Shown: positions 1 to 11,955 of the stretch, one piece after another | Layout: each line of letters begins with the position of its first letter | Position numbering within the stretch: the first letter of the stretch is position 1 | DNA from: Mermis nigrescens | Lineage: Eukaryota; Nematoda; Enoplea; Mermithida; Mermithidae | DNA length: 64,000 bases | Direction of reading: 5' to 3' | NCBI GenBank assembly: GCA_036768485.1 | Contig: JAVLUZ010000411.1 | Location: 155,564-219,563, forward strand | Notes under the pieces: generated by a model | What the model was told of the DNA's origin: nothing | The model's database searches: none | Seen by the model: only the letters and a program-made list of their open reading frames with translations | Translations under genes and position numbers: made by a program

Positions 1-349
1 CGACTCCTTGTAAATTTATCTACCGATACGGCGGACTAAAATTTGGGGATTAGAGTCATCCCCTTAACAATTTATCCGAATTGTGTTATTTAGGAATAAA
101 TGTGGAATAAATATTTATTAATACATATAATACATACGCGCGTACAGGCCTGTAGCTAAGGGAGGGGCAGTGGGGAAGATGCGGAAATTTTTCTCCACTA
201 CCGCACACAGCTTGCCCAGAATGTTCCGTCGAAAATGCCACAATTTTTGGCTACCTCCTAATGATTCTCGAGATATTTGACTTCCAAATTTTCTTCCTCC
301 CCCTAAAAAATAAAATCCTGGCCACCGGCCTGTATTGTAGGCATATACA

Positions 350-590
350 TGTGACGGGTCAAAATTTTGGCAGGGAGTATGCCCGCGCAAGGAGGGATAC
401 AAATCGATCCTCCAATTTTTTGACCAAAAAACGGTCAAAGAACACCTTAAACGGCTGAAAAATTCAATGTTTTAAAAAAAATTGATAGAGGGGCTCAAAA
501 ATTTGCTGGCTTTGGGGGAGGGTGGCGAGGGACGACCAACGTGAGGTAGGGATTCCTCGACTCCCTGTTACATGGGCGATTGTACGTATA
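350..590. repeat. MITE-like repeat, family C
   Basis: Copy of a short repeat seen many times here. It starts near a CATGTGACGG end, carries a purine-rich stretch and a block of xxAAAAATTTTTGACC type, and ends CCCTGTTACATG. Better copies lie at 10,046, 18,518, 21,291, 47,135 and 48,690. It forms the downstream flank of the last exon of the MAP7-like gene, so read-through of that exon beyond about 590 would translate repeat DNA. Confidence 0.6.
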
Positions 591-620
591 TACATATGAC
601 GGATAAATTTAATGACGTAC

Positions 621-1227
621 TTTTCCGCTTTAGAAAACGTTGCATTGCTAATTGCACCTCCGAAGCCATGCAACGCCGACCGATCGCTCAGATCGCCGGC
701 GATAGCGTTGGCGTTAGCGACGTCGTCGTCGCGCGCCGTCGCCAACAACGTTACAACGTTCGATTCATAGTCGACACTCGTCGTCGACGGCGCGGCGACG
801 ACGAAGTCGTCGGCGTCCGCTGACGTCACCGTCGTCGTTGACTCTCTACGGTTAAAGTTCATCCGTTCCGTTGACGTCATTGTATCGCCGGCGATTGACG
901 ATGACGTCATCGATGGCTCGCCGCCGTTGCCGTTCGACAATTTGGATCGCACGCGCGACAATAACTTGCCGACGTCGAACGCCGCTTGCGCCGTCGTCGT
1001 CGACGGTGGCGGCGACCGTCGGCGGCCGCCTCGTCGCTAACGTTGCCGTTAGCGTCGACCGCGACGGACGGCGTCGGCGTTGACGCGTCGTCGGACGAAG
1101 CGACGATGACGTTGTCGCCTGTGGTGAAAATGCCCGACGACGAAGAAGTCATCGAAGCGACGAGGGTGACGCCACCACCGTCGCCGTTGAGAGGCTGACG
1201 TGTTCGACGCCGTATGGATTCCAGTTT
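621..1227 (-). CDS. MAP7/ensconsin-like protein, last exon found
   Basis: The exon follows a clear acceptor (TCTTTCAG) and opens KLESIRRRTRQP. Joined in phase 0 to the exon ending RIERKK (8,242-8,355), this matches the end of the MAP7 family's second coiled coil, which closes with a basic ERKKR-x-EIM-RTR stretch. The rest is low-complexity Ser/Thr/Asp/Arg sequence in unusually CpG-rich DNA with GC at third positions. The frame entered at 1,227 becomes Arg-rich and stops near 907; the natural-looking composition continues in the next frame (open from about 1,036 to 464). That needs either a 1-base indel or a short intron, for example a 77-nt GTTAGC...AAG candidate that lacks a pyrimidine tract. 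A GTACGT donor at 620 would end the exon before repeat DNA. No true stop or further exon was found. Confidence 0.6.
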
Positions 1228-1959
1228 CTGAAAGATGGGCATCAGAACTGATACAGATTTTTCAATGCTAGATTCCCGCACTAAATTCAAAGCATACATG
1301 TAATAGGGATGGGGATCCTCTTACCCAATGTCGCTAGTCCCCTACCTACTTGAACCGGCTTGAAATTTCGGGTTACGGTCCAAAGAAATTCTCAGGGACG
1401 ATGGGTAAATAACATCACTTTTGGCCTAAAAGGAAAAACAGCTATAAAAACGGCCAAAAAACGCAAGCGCGTTTGCCAAAAATTGGAAGGAGGGACGGAA
1501 TCAAATAATTCCTGACTTTTGGGACATTGCCATCCCCGTTACATGCATAGTCCTCTACATAGTCCAAAGTCAGAGAATTTTTACCCTCATCCTTCCCCCG
1601 AATCAAGGCAAAAACGTACATCTTTTGACCATTTTTAGGTGCTCTTTTCCTATTTTTGGCCAAAAATTGAAGATTACTTGCCCCTTTCCCCCAAAAATTG
1701 GCCGACTACCCCTCTAAATTCTAAAATGCTACAGTTGCATGTCTGAGTCAAAGGCAGATGAGAATTAAGAGGCGTGAGGATGGAGTGACCTCCATAAGTA
1801 GGACGAGTTAGGAGCTAGGGGTTACTCGGACCTCTCAACAGAAAATTCAAAAAAAGACTTCGCAGAATCCCAAATATGAATGTTTAAAATTACTTCGCTT
1901 TCCTCGAAACTTTTCGAAAACATCTGGAAAATTTGTTGAACCCTAACACTTTCGGCCTT

Positions 1960-2212
1960 GCCGACCATACGTGGGCGGCACAATAATTCGGGGGAGGTTG
2001 CAAGATTTTTCAACGGTCAAAAAATGGCCTTGAAAATGGTGGGATAGCGAAAAAACACAATTTTTCAACGTTTCTCATCAAGCACTATCCATTGGCATCA
2101 AAAAATTGCGGAAAAAAACGAAAAAAAGTTTCATCAAATTGAATTATGGGGGAGTATTTTGAGTTTCTCGGGGGTGCATACCCCCAAACCCCCCACGCCC
2201 AGGTGTGCTGCC
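1960..2212 (-). repeat. Repeat family D, reverse copy
   Basis: Reads as the reverse of the block at 59,370-59,690: CACACCTGGGCG at one end, a region with AAAAATGGTG-type motifs in the middle, and ACCTATGG-like sequence at the other end. Other copies are at 54,965, 57,190, 59,370 and 62,118. Confidence 0.6.
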
Positions 2213-2239
2213 GACACGTGTAAGATAGCCGCTCCATGT

Positions 2240-2340
2240 CTAATTGAGGATCGACCGGAGGTCCATTTTTTCTCCGGGCCGGAGCCGGAGCTCCGGCATC
2301 CTCACTTCCGGCTCCGGCCGGAGCCGGAGGTGGACGTGGA
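2240..2340. repeat. hAT-like element end fragment
   Basis: Contains GGATCGACCGGAGG followed by repeated CCGGAG hexamers on both strands, the same end structure as the intact elements at 25,810 and 34,112. No partner end or target duplication is visible. Confidence 0.5.
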
Positions 2341-3551
2341 CTATTTCACACTGGTGTTGTACATGTACATTTTAGAGTTAGGCAGATATAAGGCCACTCT
2401 TATGTTACTTCAGATAGGGAATGTGAAGGTGCGAAAAGCATTCACGGCGAGGGTGGAAGACGCTTAGCGCCCCAGTAGTGCTTGCTTACTGGCTGAGGGG
2501 TGTGGAGATTAGATGCACAGTATGATCAAGGTCGTGAGTCAACCAGGTCAGGGAAGAAACTGAATCAGAGAGCATTTTAAAGATGAAATAATTTTAGAAA
2601 GTTGCATAGAAAATGATAAAATCGAGCGAAACGTGCATTAACTCTTAATAAAAATTAAAATTAAATCAAATTAAAACTACTACAATTTCTGGTCAATCTA
2701 CAGAAAAATGTCCGCTTTCACATATTTTGACCCTTTATTTTGCCTGTTTTTCCTTTTCCACAAAACTTTTTTTCTTCTACATACATTGAAGACCCCAAAC
2801 CCGTCCAGTTTGCATTTCTGGTTTGGGGTGGGTCAGGTTCATGACAAGATCCTACTCACTGTCAGGCGATTATCGGCGAACGAAAACTTTCTGCAAGGTT
2901 TTTAGGGACGAAAGTAGTAAAGATACGAAAATTTTCTGACTATACATTTCTGCTGAATACCCACTGAATGCCTGAATGCCCAGAAAGAAATTGAAAAACA
3001 TGTAAAATAGTCAAATTATTTTCATGTAATCTTGTATTTTAAATGACGAAGATGAAGAAAAGAGTCAAAATGGGCAAAAACTTCTAGACAATGGACTCTT
3101 ACTCATTAAAGCGCTCCGCATAGGATATTTTGTTCATTTTCGTATTCGGCTTACGAAAAAGACGAAATTACTCAATCCCCAAATTTTAGGATTTACCCCT
3201 CCATCAAGTCTGAATCTTAAGAAACTGCATAGAAACCAAGTGAATTTTGAGTATTTGATAACGTTTGAATTTAGACCGAATCAGCTAGACATTAGTTTTA
3301 ATTTATCTCAAAAAGTAGAATGGCACGGAATTTCAGAGAATTCGTATCAAAAAAAGAAAATTACTATGTTGATGCCAAAAAGGCTAAACAGGAGACGGCT
3401 ATCAATTGTATGCATTATTTTAAAACAGTTGGTTATCAATCATGATAAAAATCACAAGACTAATTATCGTTCGGGTATGACTAAAAAATTTATGATAAAA
3501 TAATAATATACTATGATAAAAATATAATACGATAAAAACTATAATATATAA

Positions 3552-4653
3552 TAGTGATGTCCTGGGCACCGGTGCCGGTGCTTAGGCACCGGCACCGGGC
3601 CGGTGCTGCAGGCTGGTACCCGGCGCCGGTGCCGGTGCCGGTGCTAGATAAAAGAGAAAAAATTAGTGTAAAAAGAATAATTGAAGCTCATTTATCACCA
3701 ATTTAATGAATCAAGGCGCAAAAAGGTAGCATTTTGTTAATAAAATCTTTTGATTAGCATAGTGAAGCATTTTGACTGAACTTCAGAACAAGTCTTCGAG
3801 CTTTAAAAATGAATTATTCATTCAACGAAACACATCTTATTGAAAACATCAATTAACAGCAAGAAGCGTGGACACTAATAAACAAAGTAAATTAAAGTTA
3901 AAAACATCGACATATAGAGTGGAAAATTCTTCTAATTCTACCATCTGTGAGGCAAGAAGGATGAGTACTACAGAGTAGTTTTCAACTTATTTTCATCAAA
4001 TCCATTTTTATTTTTCCATTTCGTGAGCAGAAGATCGTTAAACGCAGCTAGAATTTTAAAACAGTTTTTATGCAAAACTTTTTCACTGCAAATTATTCAG
4101 AAACGGCTTGTTAAAACTTTGTAAATGAACTTCTATGTAAGTCTTTTGCATTACTAATATATCCCTTGTTTGTTTTTCAGAGGCTTTCGAAAATGTGAAA
4201 TGATAAACTCAAATAATTTTACCTCAAAAGTTTTCGTGGCTATATTCATGTTTGTTTCTTACTAGTTGAATATTTAACTAATGCACTGAAACCAGAATTT
4301 CGATTTCGACTAAAGAATCAACTACTGCACAAGCCAATCTTGATTGCGCTACACTCAAACTTATAATACACTATTTAACTTTTATTTCTTCGAATTTCAA
4401 TTTTATTACAATTTTTTGTTTGTTTAATGATTGAGTGAGGCAATTAATTTGTATTCATATATTAAAAATAATGAAGTCGTTACTAGCCAAATGAAATTTT
4501 GCCCTTAATATGTATATCCGGTGAAAAATAGGTACAAATTTAAGCCTTTTGAAGAAGCATAGTACACTATACAATATGCTAATGTAGCACCGGCACCGGC
4601 GCCGGTACAGGGGTACCGGCACCGGTAAAAAAAGCGGCACCGGGACATCAGTG
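3552..4653. mobile_element. hAT-like non-autonomous element
   Basis: Left end TAGTGATGTCC and right end GGACATCAGTG are imperfect inverted repeats. Just inside both lie arrays of GGCACC/GGTGCC hexamers. The element is flanked by ATATATAA on both sides (3,544-3,551 and 4,654-4,661), an 8-bp duplication typical of the hAT superfamily. It is 1.1 kb and AT-rich inside with no transposase reading frame. It lies in an intron of the MAP7-like gene. The duplicated octamer is of low complexity, so this case rests more on the end structure than on the duplication. Confidence 0.7.
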
Positions 4654-4982
4654 ATATATAATATAAAAATATATGATAAAGAAACTGAAAGTCAATGTTC
4701 AATGGAATAACTATTTAAATAAGTTCTGTGTATTTTTAATCCAGGATTTCTATCCGAAATATAGTGAGAAATAATGCTAAGAGCATCTGCAGTTTACGCA
4801 CAAAGCATTGGACCTTTCAGTCTGAGCAGCTTACTCCGTTACAGTTCATTAAAAACCGTTTCTAGAACAAAATGTAGTCAAAGCAGCTTAGAATTTTTCG
4901 CATACGATGTAGGAGTTCGATTTTTTCATTATAGTTTAAATAAAGGTTCCAGAGTTTGAGCATTTTGATCATTTAGATAAAA

Positions 4983-5228
4983 ATGTACAGGATATTAATA
5001 AATATCAGGATACCTCATTTGCTACAGGAAAGCCAATTCAGGGTGATAGCTTATCTGCTATTCACAAACATCTCAAATAGCAATCATCCAATTACATCAG
5101 ATTGCTTCAAGGTTATCAGTCGAGCATCCAACTCTTTTGATCTTTTAATCAAGGAGTCGTTATACATAGCACGTGATCGTCCCATTCTCAACAATAATGT
5201 TTCATCATATCCTTTAAATTTGTTTTAA
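4983..5228 (+). pseudogene. GIY-YIG endonuclease tail of a retroelement (degraded)
   Basis: The last 45 residues (SDCFKVISRASNSF, then LLIKESLYIARDRPILNNN and a final PLN) match the C-terminal end of GIY-YIG nuclease domains such as those of Penelope-like retroelements, where an ESLYI-like helix and a PxLN motif precede the stop. A coding-like stretch just upstream lies in another frame and ends in a stop, so the copy is broken. Downstream (5,265-5,365) is a stretch repeated at 37,580-37,690, probably the element's 3' tail. The family call rests on recognised motifs, not an alignment. Confidence 0.45.
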
Positions 5229-5850
5229 TTCACCAACATCCCACCTCTTTCATTTTCTTTAAGTTTAAAATCTTTTATAATTCTCTTCATAATGTAAGGG
5301 CAGATAAAACTCTAAGTTTCTCATGGTTTACAGCTCTCGCTATAGCCAGCTCATTTTTCAAAAGATATCAATAAAGTTGTACCTCCTGCAAGAAACGCCA
5401 AAACTTTTGAAAATTAGGTTATCAAAGCAACAAGGTCACTTATTCTAATTTTGCAAAACTATGTTGGGCCATCGAGAGAACTACTGCTCTTGACCGCTCC
5501 TGCATTGAATCTACGCTTATTTTTTAGAGCATTGCTCAGGTTGGTTTGAAGCGAAATCATCTCATCCACCAATCTACTGCTCACTAATTCAATTGAACAG
5601 CTGGCCTTAATGCTTGCTCATTCTTATAATTTGCATCAGGTTTATTGCTTCAAGCGTTTCGCACCAATTCAAGCATATAAAGTCCTCCCGCCTCCAGCCC
5701 CTTTTTTTGTTCCTACGGTTGGCGAAGGCTGGAGATCAAAAATACGGCCGCCGGAGGCCAGCCGGAACTCGGTCGATCCCTATGTCAGACTAAGATTTTT
5801 GACGAGATAAAGAACTAATTCGTATTTTCTAATATCGCAAGGCATCGACC

Positions 5851-6237
5851 ATACATGATCTTGGGGGAGGGGGTTGGGGTTTCATCCCCCGAAGAATCCG
5901 CACGCGATTGTTCGGAAGTTCCCGAAAATTTTCAAACATTTTGTAGAAAAGATGCCTTTTTAAGAGTTTTTAGCTATCTGTTTGCTCAAAAGTGCCAAAT
6001 TTTCGGCGTTTCGCGCCATTATACTTATGTTTTGACTATATTTTGTTCAATTTGTTCTACTTTTAAATCTTTTTCGAAATTGTTTCTTGTCTCTATGCTA
6101 TAGAGATGATAGAGCATCGTCAGAAATGCTGAAAAACGATGTTTTTGACGCGTACCTACCACTTTTGGACCTAAAAAAGGCATTTGATAATTTCTACCCC
6201 TCTCACCCCCAGAATTCTCAAGCTGTGCATGTATGAC
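5851..6237 (+). repeat. Repeat family F
   Basis: Begins CATACATGATCTTGGGGGAG, passes through a GTTTTTGACGCGTACC motif and ends GTGCATGTATG. Related copies: 33,817-34,111 continued at 36,820-36,935 (split by a hAT insertion), 24,000-24,240, and reversed at 53,733-54,127. Confidence 0.6.
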
Positions 6238-6244
6238 ACACACC

Positions 6245-6685
6245 CACGGTTTGTTTTGAATTCGGCAAAAGATTTTTCCCGATATACAAAGACTTTTAAG
6301 ACCATCTTTGTACATGTACAAAGATTTTTGGGAAAACAAAAATTGCAAAAAGGTCTTCGCAGAAATTATCGGCGCTTCGCGCCGAAATGAGTAATTGAGT
6401 GTTCTAAATATCTTTTTAATGGAAGAAATTGCATATCAAGAGAAAAATGCCAAATTTTTGGCGCTTCGCGCCGTTTTAGGACTGATTCTTAGTGATTTTT
6501 GCCTTTAGAGACCCAGAAATTAGCTAAAATACACTACCAAAGGTCGAACAACTCTGTCTTTACTATACTAAAATCGCGACTGTACCATATTAAAGTAACG
6601 AAAAATTTGTGTGTACAAAATGTACAAAGACTTTTGGGACCATCTTTGTACATGTACAAAGAGACCTTGTACAAAAAAAACACTG
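6245..6685 (+). mobile_element. Family A MITE (hAT-type), copy 1
   Basis: A 441-bp copy flanked by a perfect 8-bp duplication, CACACACC (6,237-6,244 and 6,686-6,693). The right end is TACAAAAAAAACACTG and the left end the related CACGGTTTG. It carries the 18-bp perfect palindrome CTTTGTACATGTACAAAG twice (6,306 and 6,644) and a CGGCGCTTCGCGCCG hairpin at 6,370. No coding capacity. Confidence 0.8.
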
Positions 6686-7257
6686 CACACACCTACCATT
6701 CATTACAAAATCGAACAAATCTGATGTGTGTATATTTTCAAAGCAGCACTGCTTTAGTCGTACATTACATATTGGTCCTAATCTCGGAAAACTTATCGGG
6801 ATATGTAGCTCGAAAAAAAACCGCATTTTTCAAAGTTTTTCGGACATGCTCTATCCATTAAAATCATAAAATGCGAGCTTGAATTTTTTTGAACTCAAAA
6901 GGCTATAAAAAGTGTCATTTTGTGGTCGCGCCAAAAATGATCGAAAATACTTCACATACGGCGCACAGCGCCGAAAATTTGAGGATTCGTACGACAAAGG
7001 CACTCGATTTTATCATTTTTCCGTTGCATTATCTCATATTTCAAAATTTTTTCCGCTAAAGTGGGGGGTGCCCCGTTTTAGGCACATTTTTCAATTAAGT
7101 ACATTGTACATACATACAGGGCCGTATCAGAAGGTATATTCAACGTTCAGTTCCATGAATGCATTTCTAAAATTTTTACCACATTCATTTATTTAGGAAA
7201 TCTGATAAAACAAATAATTTGCTTAAGTACGTATGTATGTTATGTAACGTACATATG

Positions 7258-7950
7258 CAGGCCCGTATCCACGATGAAATTCCGGAGGAAGGGGTCAAAT
7301 TGAAGATATATATCTCGAGAACCACTGTTTTTTTTATTTTGTACAAAGTCCGCTAGTTCATGTGCAAAGACGGTACGCCAAAGTTTTCGTACATTTTGTA
7401 TATTGTAAATGCTAGTGAAGTACATATATGATAGTTTTTTACCTGTGGTCGGTGTACTGTGGCAATTTATTGGGTCTAGTCACAAAAATTTATCAACAAG
7501 GCGCAAACCGTCGAAAAATTCTGGTATTTTTAGCGTTTTCCTGTAGATTTTATGCATTTTTAATGAATTATCTCCTGTCTTTGTACTTAATCATTGAGCT
7601 TTACAGAGAAAAACAGTAAATAATAATAATTCGGCGCAGAGCGCCGTGAAAATTTGACATATTCTACATGTCTAGCTCAAAATTTAGCAGTTTTGAGCGG
7701 GCTAGAAGGCAAAAACATAAATAAACAATAAATCCGTCGCAAAGTGCCGGAAAAATTTCATTATCTCCATGTCAGCTGAAATTTGAGCTGTTTTGAAAGG
7801 GCTAGAAGGCAAGAATTATAGCCAAACAATTAATTCAGCGCACAACGCCGGACAAAAATTGACATGCTCTGGATGTCTAACTCAATTTTGAGCGATTTAG
7901 AAGAAAAAACTATATGTAAACAATAAATCCGGCGCAAATCGCAGGAAAAT
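7258..7950 (+). repeat. Repeat family H with a ~100-bp tandem array
   Basis: Starts CAGGCCCGTATCCA. From about 7,629 it holds successive degenerate units of roughly 100 bp, each opening with a GGCGC-type hairpin (near 7,632, 7,735, 7,835 and 7,930), followed by a TTTGAGC...CTAGAAGGCAA core and AAACAATAAAT. The same order recurs at 50,676-51,200. Confidence 0.6.
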
Positions 7951-8241
7951 TTTTAGTTTAATGTAGTGGATCAAAGGTACGCTAGAAAACTGTTTTGACG
8001 GTCTTTTAGAAAATCTTGTCAAATTTTCTATTCTTTACGTCGGGGACCCTCAGAAGATACAAACAACTTTTTCATTTTTTTCTTTTTTCATTTTCTTCAG
8101 TTTTCTTTTTTTCATTTCTTTTTTCATTTCTAAAAACTTTTTTCATTTATTTATTTTCATTTTGTCATACAAAATTTTTTTTCCATTTCATTTTTCAGGG
8201 GACCGCCCCTGAATACAGGCCTGTACATACGTTTAACGCAC

Positions 8242-8355
8242 TTTTTTGCGTTCTATCCTATCCAAATCATCTCTGCGCATTTTCTCCTCTCTTTCCTTGT
8301 CAGCCTTTTCAGCCAGCTCTTTCGATTTAAGGTCTTTAAGATCGTTCGCTAGCAT
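8242..8355 (-). CDS. MAP7/ensconsin-like protein, exon 9 of those found
   Basis: A 38-codon phase-0 exon between an acceptor (TTTGTTTTAG) and a GTGCGT donor. It encodes a highly charged helix, from MLANDLKDLKSKE to RRDDLDRIERKK, continuing the Glu/Lys/Arg coiled coil of the preceding exon. The closing basic segment leads straight into KLESIRRRTR of the next exon, as at the end of the second coiled coil in MAP7 proteins. The weak donor is supported because both its phase and the resulting junction fit the family. Confidence 0.7.
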
Positions 8356-8753
8356 CTAAAACAAAGAGGACCGAATCATGCACAGAAAAATGGATACATA
8401 CGTAAATATCTGATTAGATTTATCATTATTATCACGTACATAACTACATATTCAAAATTATCAGCAGATAGAAATTGCATAAAATTGCAATCTTCATTGA
8501 TTTAGTATATTACTGGAAACGGAAAAAAATAAATAAAAGTAAGGTAAAATAAAAAACGTAACAGCTCAATTTTTGGGTGGGTGAGTAGTTAGCCATTTAT
8601 ATGGAGGGGTTATTGACCTTCAATTTTTGACCAATAAAGGCACAAAACCACCAACAATGGCCAAAATAACGCAAGTTTTTGTTTAAGAATGGAGGGAGGG
8701 TTAAAATTTTCCGACTTCGGGGGATAAGGACGACCGACTTTGGGTGAGCAGAT

Positions 8754-9203
8754 CAGTGTTTTTTGTATTCGGCAGATTTTTCCCGATGTACGAAGACTTT
8801 TGGGGACCGTCTTTGTACATGTACAAAGATTTTTGGGAAGACAAAAACTGCAAAAAAGGTTTAAAATTCGCGAAAATGTTCGGCGCTTCGCGCCGAAATG
8901 AGTAATTGTGTTTTCTATATGTATATGTATCTTTATAATGTCAGAAATTGCATTTTGAAAGGAAAAAATGTCAAATTTTGGGCGCTTCGCGCCATTTCGA
9001 GACAATTATCAGTAATTTTTGCCATCAGAAACCCAGAAATTAGCTAAAATACACCGCCAAAGGTCGAACAACTCTGTTTTTGCAACACTATAATCGCTAC
9101 AGTACCATATAATAGTACCCAGAAATTTGTTTGTGCAAAATGCACAAAGACTTTTAGGGACAATCTTTGAACATGTACAAACGGACCTTGTACAAAAACA
9201 CTG
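8754..9203 (+). mobile_element. Family A MITE, copy 2
   Basis: 450 bp from CAGTGTTTTTTGTA to TACAAAAACACTG. Flanking octamers GAGCAGAT and GAGCGAAT agree at six of eight positions. It has landed inside a family C repeat, which resumes after it with TCCCCATCCCCGTTACAT. Contains the palindrome and GGCGC hairpins. Confidence 0.75.
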
Positions 9204-10045
9204 GAGCGAATCCCCATCCCCGTTACATATTTGCTTAAATGATGACGACCGGACAGACAAGCTGGGAGGATTGTAGTCTTGTCCAGATACGTATGTATTT
9301 ACCCAGGACTCTTATATGTATGTATTTATATAGGTCAGTTGATTTGAGCTAAAGTGGTCTTAAAAAGCGACCAAGTGGTTTAACAGCATATAATATCATG
9401 CAATTTATATGTACTTTATTGGTTTGATTTACTTTGGTTAAAAATTTTGATTTCGATCGATTTCCGATGAAAATATGTACGAGTTTATTTTTCTCTAATC
9501 TTCCTATTACTCCTTCTGTGGAGTACAAGCCAGGAGTCAGTCGTGCATGGAATAGAAGTTTAACATTTTTTAAATTTAGTACGCTGTAAGAGTTGTGATA
9601 ATGTAACTCAAAATTTGCCAGCGATACTACCAAAGTTTAAGATTTATATATAAGCACGCGAATGCACTTTTTAATACATATGTGCTTGTATTTTATACAA
9701 ACCAAACAACGATTTCAAGCCATTTGTTTACCCTAGCGTCACATTATTTAATTGAATGAATCGAATATGGCTCTTCGGCAAATTATGTTTGATATAACAT
9801 TCGCGAAATCCTTCATAAGCACACTTAAGTAGGCCGCAATAACTATCGTTTAATCAATTGTACAATATGTTCAATGAACATGTTGAATCACATTTAGTTT
9901 AATTGACTTACTCACGTATAATACACTCAACTGTCAGACAGAATTAATTTAAAAAATTTAAAACAAAACATAAAAACAGAAAAAAATCGCAATATTCTTT
10001 CAATCAAACGAGGCATATCAACTAGGCTACTTTTACAAAAATGTA

Positions 10046-10216
10046 TGTACATATATAACAGCTCGAAATTTGGAGTCTAGGTAAATGACCTCCAATTTTA
10101 GGCCAAAACGGCCTAAAACTCGATTTTTCCAAAAATTGGGAGAGGGGGTCAAAAATTTTCTGGCTTCGGGGGGACGTCCGACTATGGATGGAGCGGGTCC
10201 CCCCATCCCCCTGTTA
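10046..10216 (+). repeat. Family C repeat, good copy
   Basis: Runs from an AACAGCTCGAAATTT start through AAATGACCTCC and a GGTCAAAAATTTTC core to CCCCATCCCCCTGTTA. Lies 20 bp from the exon at 10,236 and so crowds its donor side. Confidence 0.6.
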
Positions 10217-10235
10217 TACATATGTATGTATATAC

Positions 10236-10395
10236 CTTCTTCTTTTCTTCCTCCGATTTTCTCTCCTCTTCCTCCTTTTTCAAGCGTAACTCTTCCAATG
10301 CTTGCCTCAAACGCTCCTCTTCAGCCAATTTAGCTTCGCGTATCAGTCTCAACTCCTCCTCTTCTTGACGCATGAATTCCTGTTCCTCGGCCAAC
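10236..10395 (-). CDS. MAP7/ensconsin-like protein, exon 8 of those found
   Basis: 160 nt between a TACTCATGTAG acceptor and a GTATAT donor. It completes the codon left by the upstream exon (CG+G) and ends in phase 0. The product is an uninterrupted charged coiled coil (RLAEEQEFMRQEEEELRLI at the start, EEEKKK at the end). It follows exon 11,580-11,955, whose LAERRRLAREQAEKEKELE is the hallmark opening of the second MAP7 coiled coil. In known MAP7 proteins the first coil binds microtubules and the second binds kinesin-1; that role is inferred here. Confidence 0.7.
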
Positions 10396-11419
10396 CTACA
10401 TGAGTACAACAAAGGAATATTTCGAGGATAAAAAAATCGAGATAGCATTTACGTATACGTTAAAATCGTGCACATCCTTTCATGTAACACAGTCGATGCC
10501 TAAGTAAGAATATTTTAATCATTTGGGTGAAACTCAGGTATATTTTCAAGAATTCAGAAAAACTTAAAATTCGAAATTCCGATATGTACAACAGCCGAAA
10601 TCAAAATTTGATCAAGATGCGTTCTTTCAGTCTTAGACTCAGAAAGCTAAGGATAATAATTACAAAATATTAAAATAATACATAATCGAGGCAAATCCTC
10701 TCAATCAGTCGCATCGTTTTCACTTTTCACTTCACAGCACAGACAAGGCATACCTTTGATCAAAATGGTGCATAAACGATCGAAGCACGGCATTTTTAAA
10801 TTGATATAAATATCTATAAAAATAAAACAAAATGGAAAAATAAGAGCTTTGAAATGGATTTTGAAAACAAGCGTAGAAATTAAAATAAAGAAAAAGAATA
10901 TGTGCATGTATATATGTATATACTACTGATTCATTTTACGCTTAGCATTTGGCTAAAATAGTTAATTTTGCCCTTTTCGTGTCCTAAAAATTTAAAAAAT
11001 AAATCAAAACAAAAATATCCCTTTTCAAAATACCGGAATGACGTAATAAAAAAGCGGATAGAAAATAATAGATGAAATATTTCGTTCCAATGTACATAGC
11101 TAAATAAACGAGCACGAACTTGAAGGTAAGGCGAGACGATAAAAAACTGAACAAAAAAGTGAAAAATAAGAATTATTAAGTTATTGAATGAAAAATGGAA
11201 ATATTAAGTAAGTACATTCACAATTAAGCTCCATCTCAAAATTTTGGTAATTCTCCTGAAATAAAATCCTGTACGGGGCTGTATTACACAATAAACTGGA
11301 ACTCGTGCCTTCATTCAATTTTGCAGGAGCAGTATGTGCACAGATATGCACATTATGTACATATACCCCTTACAATTGCAATTCGCATGATGCCACATGC
11401 TGAAAATATTCCGTGATAC

Positions 11420-11550
11420 ATTTTATACATTGGACCCGGACCCGGCTTTCTTAAAATTTTGAACCCGAACCCGGATCTGGTTTCGCCTAAAATTTTGGAC
11501 CCGACCGGACCCAGACCCGCGTTCTTAAAAATGGACCCAGCACATCCCTG
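11420..11550. repeat. hAT-like end fragment with GGACCC hexamers
   Basis: Repeated GGACCCGGACCCGG and degenerate forms, ending GGACCCAGCACATCCCTG, which read in reverse (CAGGGATGTGCTGGGTCC) has the form of a hAT terminal repeat with subterminal hexamers. No matching opposite end was found. Confidence 0.5.
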
Positions 11551-11579
11551 TATAATATACGTATAATGCATGTACATAC

Positions 11580-11955
11580 CGCAGGGCCTCCTCCTTTTGC
11601 CTTTCCAATTCTTTCTCTTTTTCGGCCTGTTCGCGGGCCAACCGACGCCGTTCGGCCAGAGCCGTCTTGGCCTCATCTTCCGTCAAAACTTTTGGCATCG
11701 TTTTTACAGCCTCGGCGACGGATTCGTTCGAATCGACAACGTTAAAAAGTTTTTGGGAGGGCGACTTGATAAGCGGTTCCATCAATGAGCCGACAGGCGG
11801 TTCCAGTTTTGTTATTTCGGGCTGCTTTCCTTCTATTTCTGCTGTTTCCCGATGCTCAAAGGAAACGATATTCGTAGAATTTTCGAATGTGACAGGTGTC
11901 GATTCCTCTACGATCAATTTTGAGTCGATTTGATCAACGATAACCGCAGGTTCTA
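11580..11955 (-). CDS. MAP7/ensconsin-like protein, exon 7 of those found
   Basis: 376 nt, entering in phase 1 after a TTTATAG acceptor and leaving in phase 2 at an excellent GTATGT donor. The first two thirds form an acidic, Ser/Thr/Pro-rich linker with no recognised domain. The last third is TEDEAKTALAERRRLAREQ followed by an EKE-rich helix. This resembles the conserved start of the MAP7 C-terminal coiled coil, where an acidic residue, a short helix and LAEKRRxAR occur together. It is the strongest single piece of evidence for the family assignment. A karyopherin-like or generic coiled-coil protein is less likely because the N- and C-terminal exons also fit MAP7. Confidence 0.75.

Larger units (their letters stand above)
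1228..8241 (-). other. 7-kb intron filled with repeats
   Basis: This intron separates the last two identified exons of the MAP7-like gene. It contains family C and D repeats, a hAT-like element (3,552-4,653), a GIY-YIG remnant, a family F repeat, a family A MITE and a short tandem array, all listed separately. In 2,460-3,550 I see only AT-rich sequence without convincing coding. Confidence 0.6.

Noticed and set aside
2159..2467. Frame with a PEPE-rich segment
   Set aside because: The segment is the CCGGAG hexamer array of a hAT-like end; the same happens at 25,643-25,951 and 28,237-28,518.
10085..10333. Plus-strand frame opposite the coiled-coil exon
   Set aside because: Antisense shadow of the MAP7-like exon joined to repeat sequence; the minus strand has the splice sites and family match.
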